From assembly GCA_016290695.1 (NCBI GenBank), contig JAEEUX010000022.1, positions 1-16,953 of the forward strand: 16,953 bases of DNA. Direction: 5' to 3'. The translations under genes were made by a program, and so were the position numbers. Source of the stretch: Oscillospiraceae bacterium (GTDB lineage Bacteria > Bacillota > Clostridia > Oscillospirales > Oscillospiraceae). How positions within the stretch are numbered: the first letter of the stretch is position 1; each line of letters opens with the position of its first letter. A model generated the notes under the pieces. That model searched no databases. It was given only the letters and a program-made list of their open reading frames with translations, and had not been told where the DNA came from. Below, in pieces: positions 1-7,836 of the stretch.

Positions 1-773
1 CGCGCAAAGTAAACGAACTCGAAAACGCAGAGATTGCATTTTCCGCCGCAATGAGTTTTTATGCTGTTTATGCCCTCCGGCCCAACGACAACTATCTCGC
101 CCGGCTCAATATCGCGGACAAATTCCGCGCCTATAGCGGCGAGCGCGCAGGTCTCGGATGCGAAAATCACGGCGTCGCCGCGTTTGCCCATGCAGAGCGG
201 ACGGAAGCCGTGGGGGTCGCGCGCGGCGATGAGCTTCTGCGGCGACATGATAACCATGGAATAAGCGCCTTTGAGCTGCTTCATCGCGCTCTCAACGGCC
301 TTTTCTATGGAGGCCTCCTTCAGCCTTGCGCGGGTAATCATGTAGGAAATGACCTCCGTATCGTTGGAGGTGTGGAAAATGGCACCGTCAAGCTCCAGCA
401 TTTCCCTGAGCTCTGCGGAATTGGTGAGGTTGCCGTTATGGGCAAGCGCCATCGAGCCCTTTACGTGGTGGACAAGCAGCGGCTGAGAATTGACGGCAAG
501 CGTTGTTCCCGTGGTGGAATACCTGACATGGCCGAGCGCCATCGTTCCGCCGCCGAGGGAATCGAGAACCTTGTGATTGAAAACCTCCGGAACGAGGCCG
601 AGGTCCTTGTGCAGAGTTATAACGCCGTCGTCGTTAACGGCTATTCCGCAGCTTTCCTGGCCGCGGTGCTGCAAGGCGTAGAGTGCATAGTAGGTGCTGC
701 GGACAACGTCGCTTTCGCCGGAAGCGTCGTAAACGCCGAATACGCCGCATTCCTCATGTATAGAATCAAACAT
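1..773 (-). CDS. purF: Amidophosphoribosyltransferase (partial, C-terminus beyond left edge)
   Basis: First committed enzyme of de novo purine synthesis: it uses glutamine and PRPP to make phosphoribosylamine in the cytosol. Reading leftward from ATG at 773-771, the first 257 residues are present. They begin MFDSIHEE followed by CGVFGVYD; by analogy with Bacillus PurF, Cys9 is the N-terminal glutaminase nucleophile after removal of an 8-residue propeptide ending Glu-Glu. Other class II amidotransferase motifs are seen: ALQHRGQES, GHVRYSTTG, AHNGNLTN and RDPHGFRPL. Near the edge CVFEFVYFA occurs; its Cys249 corresponds to a [4Fe-4S] ligand in the Bacillus enzyme. The PRPP-binding domain lies outside the window. 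A GGAGG sits 9 nt before the start. It is the third gene of purE-purC-purF, 52 nt after purC. A plus-strand open frame at 51-803 is only its antisense shadow. Confidence 0.95.
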   Translation of the reverse strand, partial: MFDSIHEECGVFGVYDASGESDVVRSTYYALYALQHRGQESCGIAVNDDGVITLHKDLGLVPEVFNHKVLDSLGGGTMALGHVRYSTTGTTLAVNSQPLLVHHVKGSMALAHNGNLTNSAELREMLELDGAIFHTSNDTEVISYMITRARLKEASIEKAVESAMKQLKGAYSMVIMSPQKLIAARDPHGFRPLCMGKRGDAVIFASETCALAAIGAEFVRDIEPGEIVVVGPEGINSIKTHCGGKCNLCVFEFVYFA

Positions 774-825
774 CCCGAAGAGCCTCCGTTAATAATAAAA
801 TGATTAATGAAATGAACGCGGGCGC

Positions 826-1539
826 TCAGAATTTTTCATTGAGACGGCGCATCATTTCACGGTATGCGCCCTCAGGGTCGCCGAGGTCTCTGCGGAAGCG
901 GTCCTTATCCAGCTTTTCGCCGGTCTTGGTGTCCCAGAAACGGCAGGTGTCGGGGGAAATCTCGTCGGCCAGGACGATGGTTCCGTCGCTGAGCTTGCCG
1001 AATTCAAGCTTGAAGTCTACGAGCGTGACTCCGACCGAGAGGAAGAACTCTTTGAGAATATCATTTATCTTGAACGCGAGCTCTTTGATGCGCTCAAGCT
1101 CTTCCTTCGTGCAAAGGCCGATGGCAAGAGCATGGTAATCGTTGATGAGCGGGTCGCCGAGCGCGTCGTCCTTATAAGAAAACTCAAGGACGGTGCAGAG
1201 CAGGGGGCGGCCTTCCTCGATGCCGTAACGCTTGGAGAAGGAGCCTGCGGCGATATTGCGGATAATGACCTCAAGCTTAACTATCTCTACCTTTTTTACA
1301 AGGGTCTCGCGGTCGCTGAGCTGCTTGACAAAGTGCGTGGGGATGCCCTTATCCTCAAGAAGCTGCATGAGCATATTGGTCATGCGGTTGTTAATGGAGC
1401 CCTTGCCCTCAATCGTGCCCTTTTTAAGGCCATTAAAAGCGGTTGCGTCGTCTTTATAGTCGACTATAAAGAGCTCCGGGTCGTCGGTTTTGAAAACCTT
1501 TTTTGCCTTACCTTCATAAATCTGCTCGAGCTTTTCCAT
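826..1539 (-). CDS. purC: SAICAR synthetase (phosphoribosylaminoimidazole-succinocarboxamide synthase)
   Basis: Joins aspartate to CAIR using ATP to give SAICAR in de novo purine synthesis. The 237-residue product has the family's usual length (about 235-245). Recognisable motifs: LYEGKAKK-like YEGKAKKVFKT near the N-terminus, DYKDDATAFNG, KKGTIEGKGSINN, the EVIIRNIAAGS core near residue 93, LVDFKLEFG, and the active-site block LADEISPDTCRFWD near residues 190-203. Start choice: ATG at 1539-1537 overlaps the purE stop as TGATG, the usual sign of translational coupling, with GGAGG at 1550-1554 10 nt upstream. An in-frame GTG at 1542-1540, one codon earlier and 7 nt from the same GGAGG, cannot be excluded. 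The gene ends with TGA at 828-826, 52 nt before purF. It appears intact, with no odd residues. Confidence 0.96.
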   Translation of the reverse strand: MEKLEQIYEGKAKKVFKTDDPELFIVDYKDDATAFNGLKKGTIEGKGSINNRMTNMLMQLLEDKGIPTHFVKQLSDRETLVKKVEIVKLEVIIRNIAAGSFSKRYGIEEGRPLLCTVLEFSYKDDALGDPLINDYHALAIGLCTKEELERIKELAFKINDILKEFFLSVGVTLVDFKLEFGKLSDGTIVLADEISPDTCRFWDTKTGEKLDKDRFRRDLGDPEGAYREMMRRLNEKF

Positions 1540-2033
1540 CACTCAAATACCTCCAATTGCATTTTCCTGTCTTTTTCCAAAACTTCATCGGCCATCTGCC
1601 GTTTGAAAGCGTATAATTTTTCGCGCAGCCCGTCATCCTCAAGTGCGAGGAGCTGGACGGCTAAAATGCCCGCGTTATCCGCCGCGCCGACGCCGACTGT
1701 CGCGACGGGGATGCCCGTAGGCATCTGAACCATGGAAAGGAGGCTGTCAAGCCCGTCCATGAAGGAGGATTTTATCGGAAGGCCGATAACGGGCAGAACC
1801 GTATATGCGGCGAGAACGCCGGCAAGGTGCGCCGCTTTCCCGGCGGCGGCAATAATAACGCCGAATCCGTTATCAGCCGCGGAGGAAGCAAACTTTTCCG
1901 CGGCGGCAGGAGTCCTGTGCGCGGAAAACACATGGACCTCATACGGAACGCCGAATTTTATGAGGCGGGATATCGCTCCCTTTACCGACGGAAGGTCGCT
2001 GTCGGAACCCATTATTACGGCAACTTTTTTCAT
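1539..2033 (-). CDS. purE: N5-carboxyaminoimidazole ribonucleotide mutase
   Basis: Class I PurE converts N5-CAIR to CAIR in the purine pathway, normally with PurK as partner; no purK is in this window. The 164-residue protein has the family length and motifs: the phosphate-binding GSDSDLPSV near residue 9, SAHRTP near residue 42, IIAAAGKAAHLAGVLAA near residue 60, and the C-terminal block MPTGIPVATVGVGAADNAGILA near residue 103. The start ATG at 2033-2031 has a strong AAGGAGG at 2044-2050 with a 10-nt spacer. It is the first gene of the purE-purC-purF cluster and its stop overlaps the purC start by one base. Upstream lie a leader hairpin (2056-2078) and a near-consensus promoter. No purine or PreQ1 riboswitch fits in the roughly 70-nt leader. 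Confidence 0.96.
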   Translation of the reverse strand: MKKVAVIMGSDSDLPSVKGAISRLIKFGVPYEVHVFSAHRTPAAAEKFASSAADNGFGVIIAAAGKAAHLAGVLAAYTVLPVIGLPIKSSFMDGLDSLLSMVQMPTGIPVATVGVGAADNAGILAVQLLALEDDGLREKLYAFKRQMADEVLEKDRKMQLEVFE

Positions 2034-2055
2034 TGAATCATATCCTCCTTATGCG

Positions 2056-2078
2056 CGGCTCAGGCATGCCTAAAGCCG
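2056..2078. other. Hairpin in the purE leader, followed on the plus strand by a T run
   Basis: CGGCT at 2056-2060 pairs with AGCCG at 2074-2078, and the interior AGGCATGCCT (2062-2071) is itself a palindrome. On the minus strand this folds in the purE 5' leader, a few bases before the AAGGAGG at 2044-2050. On the plus strand it is followed by GACCG and then T6 at 2084-2089, resembling an intrinsic terminator that would stop antisense transcription coming out of the pur cluster. Pairing is seen directly; function is inferred. Confidence 0.45.
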
Positions 2079-2109
2079 GACCGTTTTTTCTATCTGCCTT
2101 AGAATAAGA

Positions 2110-2139
2110 ATTATACCATGTTATGCTTGCTTTGTCCAA
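2110..2139 (-). promoter_or_regulatory. Promoter of the purECF operon
   Basis: On the minus strand a -35 TTGGAC (complement at 2134-2139) is followed after 18 nt by a perfect TATAAT (complement at 2110-2115), preceded by TGG, which makes an extended -10 (TGnTATAAT). Predicted transcription start is near 2103, giving a leader of about 70 nt before purE. Fit to the vegetative sigma consensus is excellent; the operon assignment is inferred from position. Confidence 0.8.
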
Positions 2140-2182
2140 TGATTGAAGGATTTTTGTGAAAAAAATTAAAATCAAAAAAGGA

Positions 2183-2210
2183 TTATCAAAAATTTTGCCG
2201 TATATATAAA
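2183..2210 (+). promoter_or_regulatory. Candidate promoter for the dGTPase-dnaG-rpoD operon
   Basis: A weak -35 (TTATCA, 2183-2188, four of six consensus bases), a 16-nt spacer and a -10 TATAAA (2205-2210) lie in a very AT-rich stretch, about 45 nt before the proposed TTG start at 2255. The region is AT-rich throughout, so alternative -10 placements exist (for example TATATA at 2203-2208). Confidence 0.4.
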
Positions 2211-2241
2211 TTAGACGGCGAAAATGACGAAAGAATTCTGT

Positions 2242-2248
2242 GGAGGAG
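2242..2248 (+). promoter_or_regulatory. Ribosome binding site that fixes a TTG start
   Basis: GGAGGAG lies 6 nt before TTG at 2255-2257. The longer in-frame start, GTG at 2240, falls on top of this site and would have no ribosome binding site of its own. This supports TTG as the real start of the dGTPase-like gene. Confidence 0.75.
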
Positions 2249-2254
2249 TTCATT

Positions 2255-3265
2255 TTGACCATCAGGGAGAAAAGGGAAGAAACAGAAAAAATAACATTAT
2301 CTCCGCGCGCGGCGTTTTCCTGCGGCGCGGGGGACCGGCTTCGCGAGGAAGAAGCATGTGATATCCGCACCTGCTTCCAGCGCGACGTTGACAGGATAGT
2401 ACACTCAAAATCCTTCCGCAGGCTCAAGCACAAAACTCAGGTGTTCCTCCGCCCGGAAGGGGATCATTACCGCACGAGAATGACGCATACTATCGAAGTC
2501 TCCCGAATTGCCAGGACGATTTCGCGCGCCCTTTCTTTGAACGAGGATCTCACCGAGGCCATTGCCTTCGGGCATGATCTGGGGCATACGCCCTTCGGAC
2601 ATGCGGGCGAACGCGCCCTTGCCAATATCTGCCCGCTCGGTTTTTCCCACAATGAGCAGAGCCTTCGCGTGGTGGACGTTCTGGAGCGTGACGGAAGGGG
2701 ACTGAACCTTTGCCGAGAGGTGAGAAACGGCATCGTCTGCCATACCGGAGACGAAATGCCCGCGACGCTTGAGGGCTGTGTTGTCAGAATATCGGACAGG
2801 ATTGCCTATATAAACCATGACGTGGACGACGCTGTCCGCGCCGGTATTTTGAATGAGGACGATATCCCGGACGAAATTACCGCCGTTACTGGCGATAAAT
2901 ACGGCGAAAGGATAGACGCGGTAATACGCGACGTTATAACCGAAAGCGCGGAGGGCGGAGAAATAAGAATGAGCCCTACGATGTATTTCGTGATGGAGTC
3001 TTTTCGCGACTTTATGTTTGAACGCGTATACAAAAACCCCGAGGCAAAGGGGGAGGAAAGCAAGGTGGAGGGCATCCTCTCCGCGCTTTATAATCATTTC
3101 CTAAGAAATACTGTCCTTTTGCCGGAGGATTACCGCCTTCTGCTTGAGCGGGACGCGCCGGAGCGAGTTGTCTGCGATTATATCGCGGGCATGACGGACA
3201 CCTATATTGTTCGTTTGTTTAACGATATTTTCATCCCCGGCGCTTGGACGCTGCGGGAAAAGTGA
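2255..3265 (+). CDS. dgt: Deoxyguanosinetriphosphate triphosphohydrolase-like protein (HD domain)
   Basis: Predicted cytosolic dNTP triphosphohydrolase that releases tripolyphosphate from dGTP or other dNTPs and so tunes the dNTP pool; exact substrate cannot be read from sequence. From the TTG start the 336-residue protein opens MTIREKREE, as clostridial members typically do. The motif DIRTCFQRDVDRIVHSKSFR (36-55) and the following RLKHKTQVF are family hallmarks. HD metal ligands are visible: His78 (TRMTHTIE), His107-Asp108 (GHDLGHTPFGH) and probably Asp181 (ISDRIAYINHD). The start rests on the GGAGGAG placement and homologous N-terminus. It heads the run of seven plus-strand genes, 48 nt before dnaG; dGTPase next to dnaG and rpoD is a recurrent clostridial arrangement and suggests coordination of precursor supply with replication. 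Confidence 0.92.
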   Translation: MTIREKREETEKITLSPRAAFSCGAGDRLREEEACDIRTCFQRDVDRIVHSKSFRRLKHKTQVFLRPEGDHYRTRMTHTIEVSRIARTISRALSLNEDLTEAIAFGHDLGHTPFGHAGERALANICPLGFSHNEQSLRVVDVLERDGRGLNLCREVRNGIVCHTGDEMPATLEGCVVRISDRIAYINHDVDDAVRAGILNEDDIPDEITAVTGDKYGERIDAVIRDVITESAEGGEIRMSPTMYFVMESFRDFMFERVYKNPEAKGEESKVEGILSALYNHFLRNTVLLPEDYRLLLERDAPERVVCDYIAGMTDTYIVRLFNDIFIPGAWTLREK

Positions 3266-3276
3266 TTTGTTTATAG

Positions 3277-3299
3277 CGGCTTAATAATTATTTAAGCTG
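3277..3299 (+). other. Hairpin between the dGTPase gene and dnaG
   Basis: GCTTAA (3279-3284) and TTAAGC (3292-3297) form a perfect 6-bp stem around a 7-nt AT loop, extended by a G-U and a C-G pair to 8 bp. It sits 3 nt before the dnaG GGAGG at 3303-3307. There is no following T run, so it is not a terminator. It may influence mRNA processing or translation initiation; that is inference. Confidence 0.45.
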
Positions 3300-3313
3300 A
3301 CTGGAGGTTATAT

Positions 3314-5083
3314 ATGCCTTTTCCGGAGCGCTTTTTGGAAGAGCTTATGGAGCGCAGCGATATATACGACGTTGTTTCCGGCTATGTAAGGCTTACGAAA
3401 AGAGGAAGCAACTATTTCGGCCTGTGCCCTTTCCATAACGAAAAGACGCCGTCATTTTCCGTTAACCAGGACAAGCAGATATATAAATGCTTCGGCTGCG
3501 GCAAGGGTGGCAGCGTCGTTAATTTCATAATGGAGGTCGAGAACCTAAGTTACCCCGACGCCATTCATTTTCTCGCAAATAAAGCGGGAATGACCGTCCC
3601 GGAGGACGATGGAGACAACCGCCTGCCGAACCTCCGAAAGAGGCTTCTGAGCCTAAACAAAGACGCTGCGCGTTTTTATTATTCGCTTCTCGGTGAAAAC
3701 GAGGGCGCCGTCGCGCGGACATATCTCGAAAAACGCAAAATATCTCATAAGACGGCTACACGCTTCGGCGTCGGTTGCGTACCCAATGAATGGGACCGGC
3801 TCACGAGAGCGATGAAAAAGCTTGGATATACGGATTATGAGCTCGTTGAGGCCGGGCTTGCCGTGAAAAACAACAAGGGTTCTGTTTACGATAAATTCCG
3901 GGACCGGCTCATGTTCCCCGTGATTGACGTAAGGGGCGAAGTCCTCGGTTTCAGCGGGAGAACTCTCAGCGACGCTGAGCCGAAGTACCTTAACTCGCCG
4001 GAGACACCCGTTTTCAGCAAGCGAAGGACGCTTTTCGGCATTAACCTTGCTAAAAACACCAAACGAAGCAGCATAATTCTCTGCGAGGGCAATATAGACG
4101 TAGTAATGCTGCATCAGGCGGGCTTTGATAATGCCGTCGCCTCTATGGGGACATCTCTCACCGTTGAACAGACACGGCTGCTTTCGCGGTATACGAGCGA
4201 AATAGATATTTGCTACGATAACGACCCTGCGGGGATAAAGGCCACCGACAGAGCCATTGAAATCCTGAAAAACTCTGAATTTAAAGTAAAGGTAATCCGC
4301 CTCCCCGATAAAATAGAGGATGGGAAAAAGATTAAAATAGACGCGGATGATTACATAAAGCAGTTTGGTGCAGACGCCTTTGAAAAGCTCATTTCGGGCA
4401 GCGACGATCGAGTCGAATACGCGCTCGTTAATTTACAGGGCAAATTCGACATAAGCTCAGACGAGGGGCGCGTGGAATACCTTAAAGCCGCCGGCGAGCT
4501 GATCGCGACGCTCGGCAGCCCCGTTGAGCGGGAGGTTTACGGCGGGCGCGTCGCTGCGGCGGTCGGAATAAGCGCCGAGGCGATGAAGCTTGAAATTGAC
4601 CGGACGCGGAAAAGGAAAATAGGTCAACAGCGGAAAAAAATGGAGAAGGAGGCCCTTTCTCCGGTTTCTGCACTCCAGCCGAAGGCCCGTGCGCTGCGCT
4701 ATGATAACGTGCGTTCAGCGGCGGCGGAGGAGGGTGTAATACGGCTGCTTATACGGGATCCTGAGATAATTGAAGCGTGTGATATAGATACAGACGAATT
4801 TTCTTCCCCGATATTAGGCAAAATCTATTCAATAATAAGAGCGAAGCTGAATGAGGGCAAAGCCCCGCAAATCTCGCTTTTCTCTGAATACCTGACGGAG
4901 GACGAAATGTCTCTGCTCGTCAGAATTGACGAAAAACCCGAGAGTGTCAGCGGCTCGCGGGAAGCTTTAAAAGACTATATCAGCGTGATAAGAACCGAAA
5001 AGCTGAAAGACTCGACGGATCTTCTCGCGCTTGCCGAAAAATATAAAAAGACAAAGGGTATGGAGGATAAGAACGTTGAATAA
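3314..5083 (+). CDS. dnaG: DNA primase
   Basis: Synthesises RNA primers at the replication fork together with the replicative helicase. The 589-residue length is normal. The N-terminal zinc-binding domain has Cys38-x2-His41 and Cys59-x2-Cys62 (CPFHNEKTPSF, YKCFGCGKGG). The catalytic core follows, with FRDRLMFPV near residue 195 and the TOPRIM acid Glu258 (EGNIDVVMLHQAG) and Asp302-x-Asp304 (YDNDPAG). The usual EGYMD motif reads EGNID here, a mild variant that keeps the acids. A C-terminal helical domain (about 465-570) resembles the helicase-interacting domain. Start ATG has GGAGG at 3303-3307 with 6-nt spacing. Its stop overlaps the rpoD start by 8 nt, so the two are probably translationally coupled. 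Confidence 0.97.
   Translation: MPFPERFLEELMERSDIYDVVSGYVRLTKRGSNYFGLCPFHNEKTPSFSVNQDKQIYKCFGCGKGGSVVNFIMEVENLSYPDAIHFLANKAGMTVPEDDGDNRLPNLRKRLLSLNKDAARFYYSLLGENEGAVARTYLEKRKISHKTATRFGVGCVPNEWDRLTRAMKKLGYTDYELVEAGLAVKNNKGSVYDKFRDRLMFPVIDVRGEVLGFSGRTLSDAEPKYLNSPETPVFSKRRTLFGINLAKNTKRSSIILCEGNIDVVMLHQAGFDNAVASMGTSLTVEQTRLLSRYTSEIDICYDNDPAGIKATDRAIEILKNSEFKVKVIRLPDKIEDGKKIKIDADDYIKQFGADAFEKLISGSDDRVEYALVNLQGKFDISSDEGRVEYLKAAGELIATLGSPVEREVYGGRVAAAVGISAEAMKLEIDRTRKRKIGQQRKKMEKEALSPVSALQPKARALRYDNVRSAAAEEGVIRLLIRDPEIIEACDIDTDEFSSPILGKIYSIIRAKLNEGKAPQISLFSEYLTEDEMSLLVRIDEKPESVSGSREALKDYISVIRTEKLKDSTDLLALAEKYKKTKGMEDKNVE
5062..5066 (+). promoter_or_regulatory. Ribosome binding site that fixes the rpoD TTG start
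   Basis: GGAGG inside the end of dnaG lies 9 nt before TTG at 5076-5078. The longer in-frame ATG at 5031 has no comparable site and would add 15 residues unlike a sigma factor N-terminus. The TTG is therefore the favoured start. Confidence 0.7.
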
Positions 5084-6356
5084 GAAAGCGAAAACAGAAG
5101 AACTCAATAAGGAAACCGCCGAAAAGGAGCAGGCAGCGGCGGCAAAAGCCTTAGAGCTTCTTGAAAAAGGAAAAAAAGCCGGTTCCCTCAATCTGAAGGA
5201 AGTAACGAGCCTGTTTGACGAATTGCATTTCGACGCAGAACAGATTGAAAAATTCTACGAGAAGCTCGACAGCGCAAGCATAGAGATTATTGATGAGGAT
5301 TTCAGCATCCAGATTACCGATGATATGCTGCCCGAGGCTGCCGACCTTGACGAAATTGAAGAGCTTGAGGATATCAGCGACGAGGAAATTGCCCAGACGG
5401 ACGCCTTTGCCGATACCCTCAATATCGACGATCCCGTCCGCATGTACCTCAAGGAGATAGGCAAGGTGAACCTCCTTTCCTCCGACGAGGAGATTGATTA
5501 CGCCATAAAGATGTCCGACGCCAACGCCGCTCACGCCGAAATGGAGGAGCATGAAGCCGCAGTTCAGGCAGGTACCGCCGAGCCCTACACCGAAGAGGAG
5601 CTTGCCGAGTTCGATAAGCGCATAAAGGTCGGTGAGGCTGCCGGAAAGAAGATGGCGGAAGCTAACCTCCGTCTTGTCGTCAGCATAGCGAAGCGCTATG
5701 TCGGGCGCGGTATGCTTTTCCTCGACCTTATCCAGGAGGGCAACCTCGGCCTTATCAAAGCCGTTGAGAAATTCGATTATACAAAGGGCTATAAGTTCTC
5801 CACCTACGCGACATGGTGGATAAGACAGGCGATAACCCGTTCGATAGCGGACCAGGCGCGTACTATCCGTATACCCGTACACATGGTCGAGACGATAAAT
5901 AAGGTCATCCGCGTCTCCCGTCAGCTGCTTCAGGAACTGGGGCACGACCCCACGCCGGAGGAGGTTGCGGAGGAGATGAACATGCCTGTTGAGAAAATAC
6001 GCGATATCCTTAAAATCGCTCAGGAGCCCGTTTCACTCGAAACACCCATAGGCGAAGAGGAGGATAGTCATCTTGGCGACTTTATCCCCGATGAGGACGC
6101 TTCAGAGCCCGCGGAGGCAGCCTCCTTTACCTTCCTCAGAGAGCAGCTTGAGCAGGTTCTCAGTACGCTCACTCCGAGGGAAGAAAAGGTTCTCCGCCTT
6201 CGTTTCGGTATTCAGGATGGGCGCACGAGAACCCTTGAAGAAGTCGGCAAGGAATTCAACGTCACCCGTGAGCGTATCCGCCAGATAGAGGCGAAGGCGC
6301 TTAGAAAGCTTCGTCACCCGAGCCGTTCCAAGAAGCTCAAGGACTTCCTTAACTGA
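5076..6356 (+). CDS. rpoD: Primary RNA polymerase sigma factor (SigA/RpoD)
   Basis: Vegetative sigma-70 factor directing RNA polymerase to -10/-35 promoters such as those seen in this window. From the TTG start it has 426 residues. An acidic region 1.1-like N-terminus (about 35-80) is followed by region 1.2 (DPVRMYLKEIGKVNLLSSDEE, near 119), region 2 with ANLRLVVSIAKRYVGRG and the -10 recognition helix YKFSTYATWWIRQAITR (239-255), region 3 (HMVETINKVIRVSRQL) and region 4 with the helix-turn-helix EEVGKEFNVTRERIRQIEAK. Between regions 1.2 and 2.1 (about residues 147-182) there is an acidic Ala/Glu-rich insertion of some 35 residues absent from Bacillus SigA. The gene overlaps the dnaG stop by 8 nt and is followed after 19 nt by the MutS-like pair. 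Confidence 0.96.
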   Translation: MNKKAKTEELNKETAEKEQAAAAKALELLEKGKKAGSLNLKEVTSLFDELHFDAEQIEKFYEKLDSASIEIIDEDFSIQITDDMLPEAADLDEIEELEDISDEEIAQTDAFADTLNIDDPVRMYLKEIGKVNLLSSDEEIDYAIKMSDANAAHAEMEEHEAAVQAGTAEPYTEEELAEFDKRIKVGEAAGKKMAEANLRLVVSIAKRYVGRGMLFLDLIQEGNLGLIKAVEKFDYTKGYKFSTYATWWIRQAITRSIADQARTIRIPVHMVETINKVIRVSRQLLQELGHDPTPEEVAEEMNMPVEKIRDILKIAQEPVSLETPIGEEEDSHLGDFIPDEDASEPAEAASFTFLREQLEQVLSTLTPREEKVLRLRFGIQDGRTRTLEEVGKEFNVTRERIRQIEAKALRKLRHPSRSKKLKDFLN

Positions 6357-6375
6357 TCGAAGGGACGCATAACAG

Positions 6376-7836
6376 ATGAAATTTCCGAGTTTGCTTTATT
6401 CCGGCGCTCCCTCCGGTTCCGTTTTGTCGCAGGATGCGTTTAACGATTTGAAGCTGGATCTGCTCCTTGGGGAGGACGCCGTTAAAGCCATGCTTAGGCT
6501 TTGCCCGGCAGAGGATATCCCCGTAAGACAGCAGCTTTTCAGCGAGCTTGATAACGCCGGGCTTCGCACCCACTTTAAGCTTCTTGCAAGAGATATCGCA
6601 GCAGTCTGCAAGCTTTCCGAGGCGCTTGACGGTGCCGCCTGCGATAATGAGCGCAATTACATATTCTTTAACCTTATGAGTGCGGAAATGCGCTTTTTCC
6701 GCGACGCTGCAAAGACCACGGGCAAGTCCGGCTTTCTCACTCGTTTTGGCGTTTTTTTCAAAAAAGAGTGTGAGTCGGAAACCTGCAAAAAAATCGACGA
6801 TATCACCAGCCTTAACCTCCCGAAAACGGACAAGGTTCGTGTGAATGAGCTTGTTATTCATGGCGAAAAGCTGCGCCTCAGAACTAACAGCGAGGAAACG
6901 CTCGTTTCCCGTCTGCGTAAATGTGCTTCCGAACTCGGCATAGATGATGGGCGCGAGAGCAGAAACGTATCCATCAAGCTCAAGCCGAGGATGATAAACG
7001 GTCTCGCGGTGCTCTATCCCGATATCTTCAAGCTCCTCCATGATTTTTATGATGAGTTCAGATCATTTTACGACGACAGCATAACGGCTTATCGCTCGGA
7101 GCTGAATTTTTATCTTGAAGTCTACGATATCATAGAGAAGGTAAAAGCGGCGGGTATGCCGGTATGCATTCCTGCCGTTTCGCAGACAAAACGCGTATGG
7201 GTGAAGAATGCCAGAGACATTTCGCTCCTTGCCAAAAACGTGACGGATATTGTTGCGAATGATATTTCATTTACGGAAGAAGAACCATTTTATTATCTCA
7301 CCGGCGCCAACGGAGGCGGCAAAACTACATATCTCCGCAGCGTTGGAATAACGCTCATTATGTTTCTGAACGGATGCCCGCTCGTATGTGACGAGGCGGA
7401 AATATACCCGCTGCGCTGCGTGTTCACACATTTTCCGCGAGATGAACGCTTTGACGGCGAGGGCAGATTTGCCGACGAGGAGAACCGCGTTTCTGAAATT
7501 CTCGCCGCGGAAAACGGAGACTCGCTTGTGCTCCTGAATGAAACCTATTCCACGACGAGCGAGGAAACCGCCGTCGAGCTTACGGCGAAACTCGCGAACA
7601 CTCTTTATGACAGCGGCAGCTTCGGCATATACATCACGCACCAGCACGGAATAGCGCAGACGAAGATACCGTTCCTCAGCGTTATAATCGACGAGAACGA
7701 CGCTAACCGCCGCACATACAGAATTGCCCGCCGCCGCGGAGCCTCCGGCTCTTTTGCTCAAGACGTATTGAAAAAATACGCGCTTACGGCGGAGGCGCTT
7801 AAAGAGCGCTTCGGAAAGGGCGGTGAGGCAAAATGA
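6376..7836 (+). CDS. MutS-like ATPase, short form (partner A)
   Basis: A 486-residue protein with a C-terminal MutS domain V ATPase. N-terminal part (about 1-290) is helical and resembles the MutS core/lever region: it begins with LKLDLLLGE and DIPVRQQLFSELDN. The mismatch-reading domains I and II of true MutS are missing. The ATPase has Walker A GANGGGKT (310-317, Lys316), a conserved aromatic-linked TYLRSVG, the VFTHFPRDE and EGRFADEENRVSEIL segments, Walker B-like LVLLNETYSTTS with Asn388-Glu389 where MutS has Asp-Glu, and YITHQHG corresponding to the Thr-His after Walker B. No Smr endonuclease domain as in MutS2. Start ATG has only a weak AGGG 11 nt upstream. It overlaps the next gene by ATGA. 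Function unknown; a classical mismatch-repair role is unlikely. Confidence 0.85.
   Translation: MKFPSLLYSGAPSGSVLSQDAFNDLKLDLLLGEDAVKAMLRLCPAEDIPVRQQLFSELDNAGLRTHFKLLARDIAAVCKLSEALDGAACDNERNYIFFNLMSAEMRFFRDAAKTTGKSGFLTRFGVFFKKECESETCKKIDDITSLNLPKTDKVRVNELVIHGEKLRLRTNSEETLVSRLRKCASELGIDDGRESRNVSIKLKPRMINGLAVLYPDIFKLLHDFYDEFRSFYDDSITAYRSELNFYLEVYDIIEKVKAAGMPVCIPAVSQTKRVWVKNARDISLLAKNVTDIVANDISFTEEEPFYYLTGANGGGKTTYLRSVGITLIMFLNGCPLVCDEAEIYPLRCVFTHFPRDERFDGEGRFADEENRVSEILAAENGDSLVLLNETYSTTSEETAVELTAKLANTLYDSGSFGIYITHQHGIAQTKIPFLSVIIDENDANRRTYRIARRRGASGSFAQDVLKKYALTAEALKERFGKGGEAK

Noticed and set aside
51..803. 250-residue plus-strand open frame
   Set aside because: It is antisense to purF, whose minus-strand translation has clear PurF motifs, a propeptide and a ribosome binding site.
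2034..2110. Purine riboswitch upstream of purE
   Set aside because: The leader is only about 70 nt and lacks the conserved loops of guanine or related riboswitches; only one simple hairpin is seen.
5031..5075. ATG at 5031 as rpoD start
   Set aside because: No ribosome binding site, 53 nt of overlap with dnaG, and the extra residues do not look like a sigma factor; TTG 5076 has GGAGG at good spacing.
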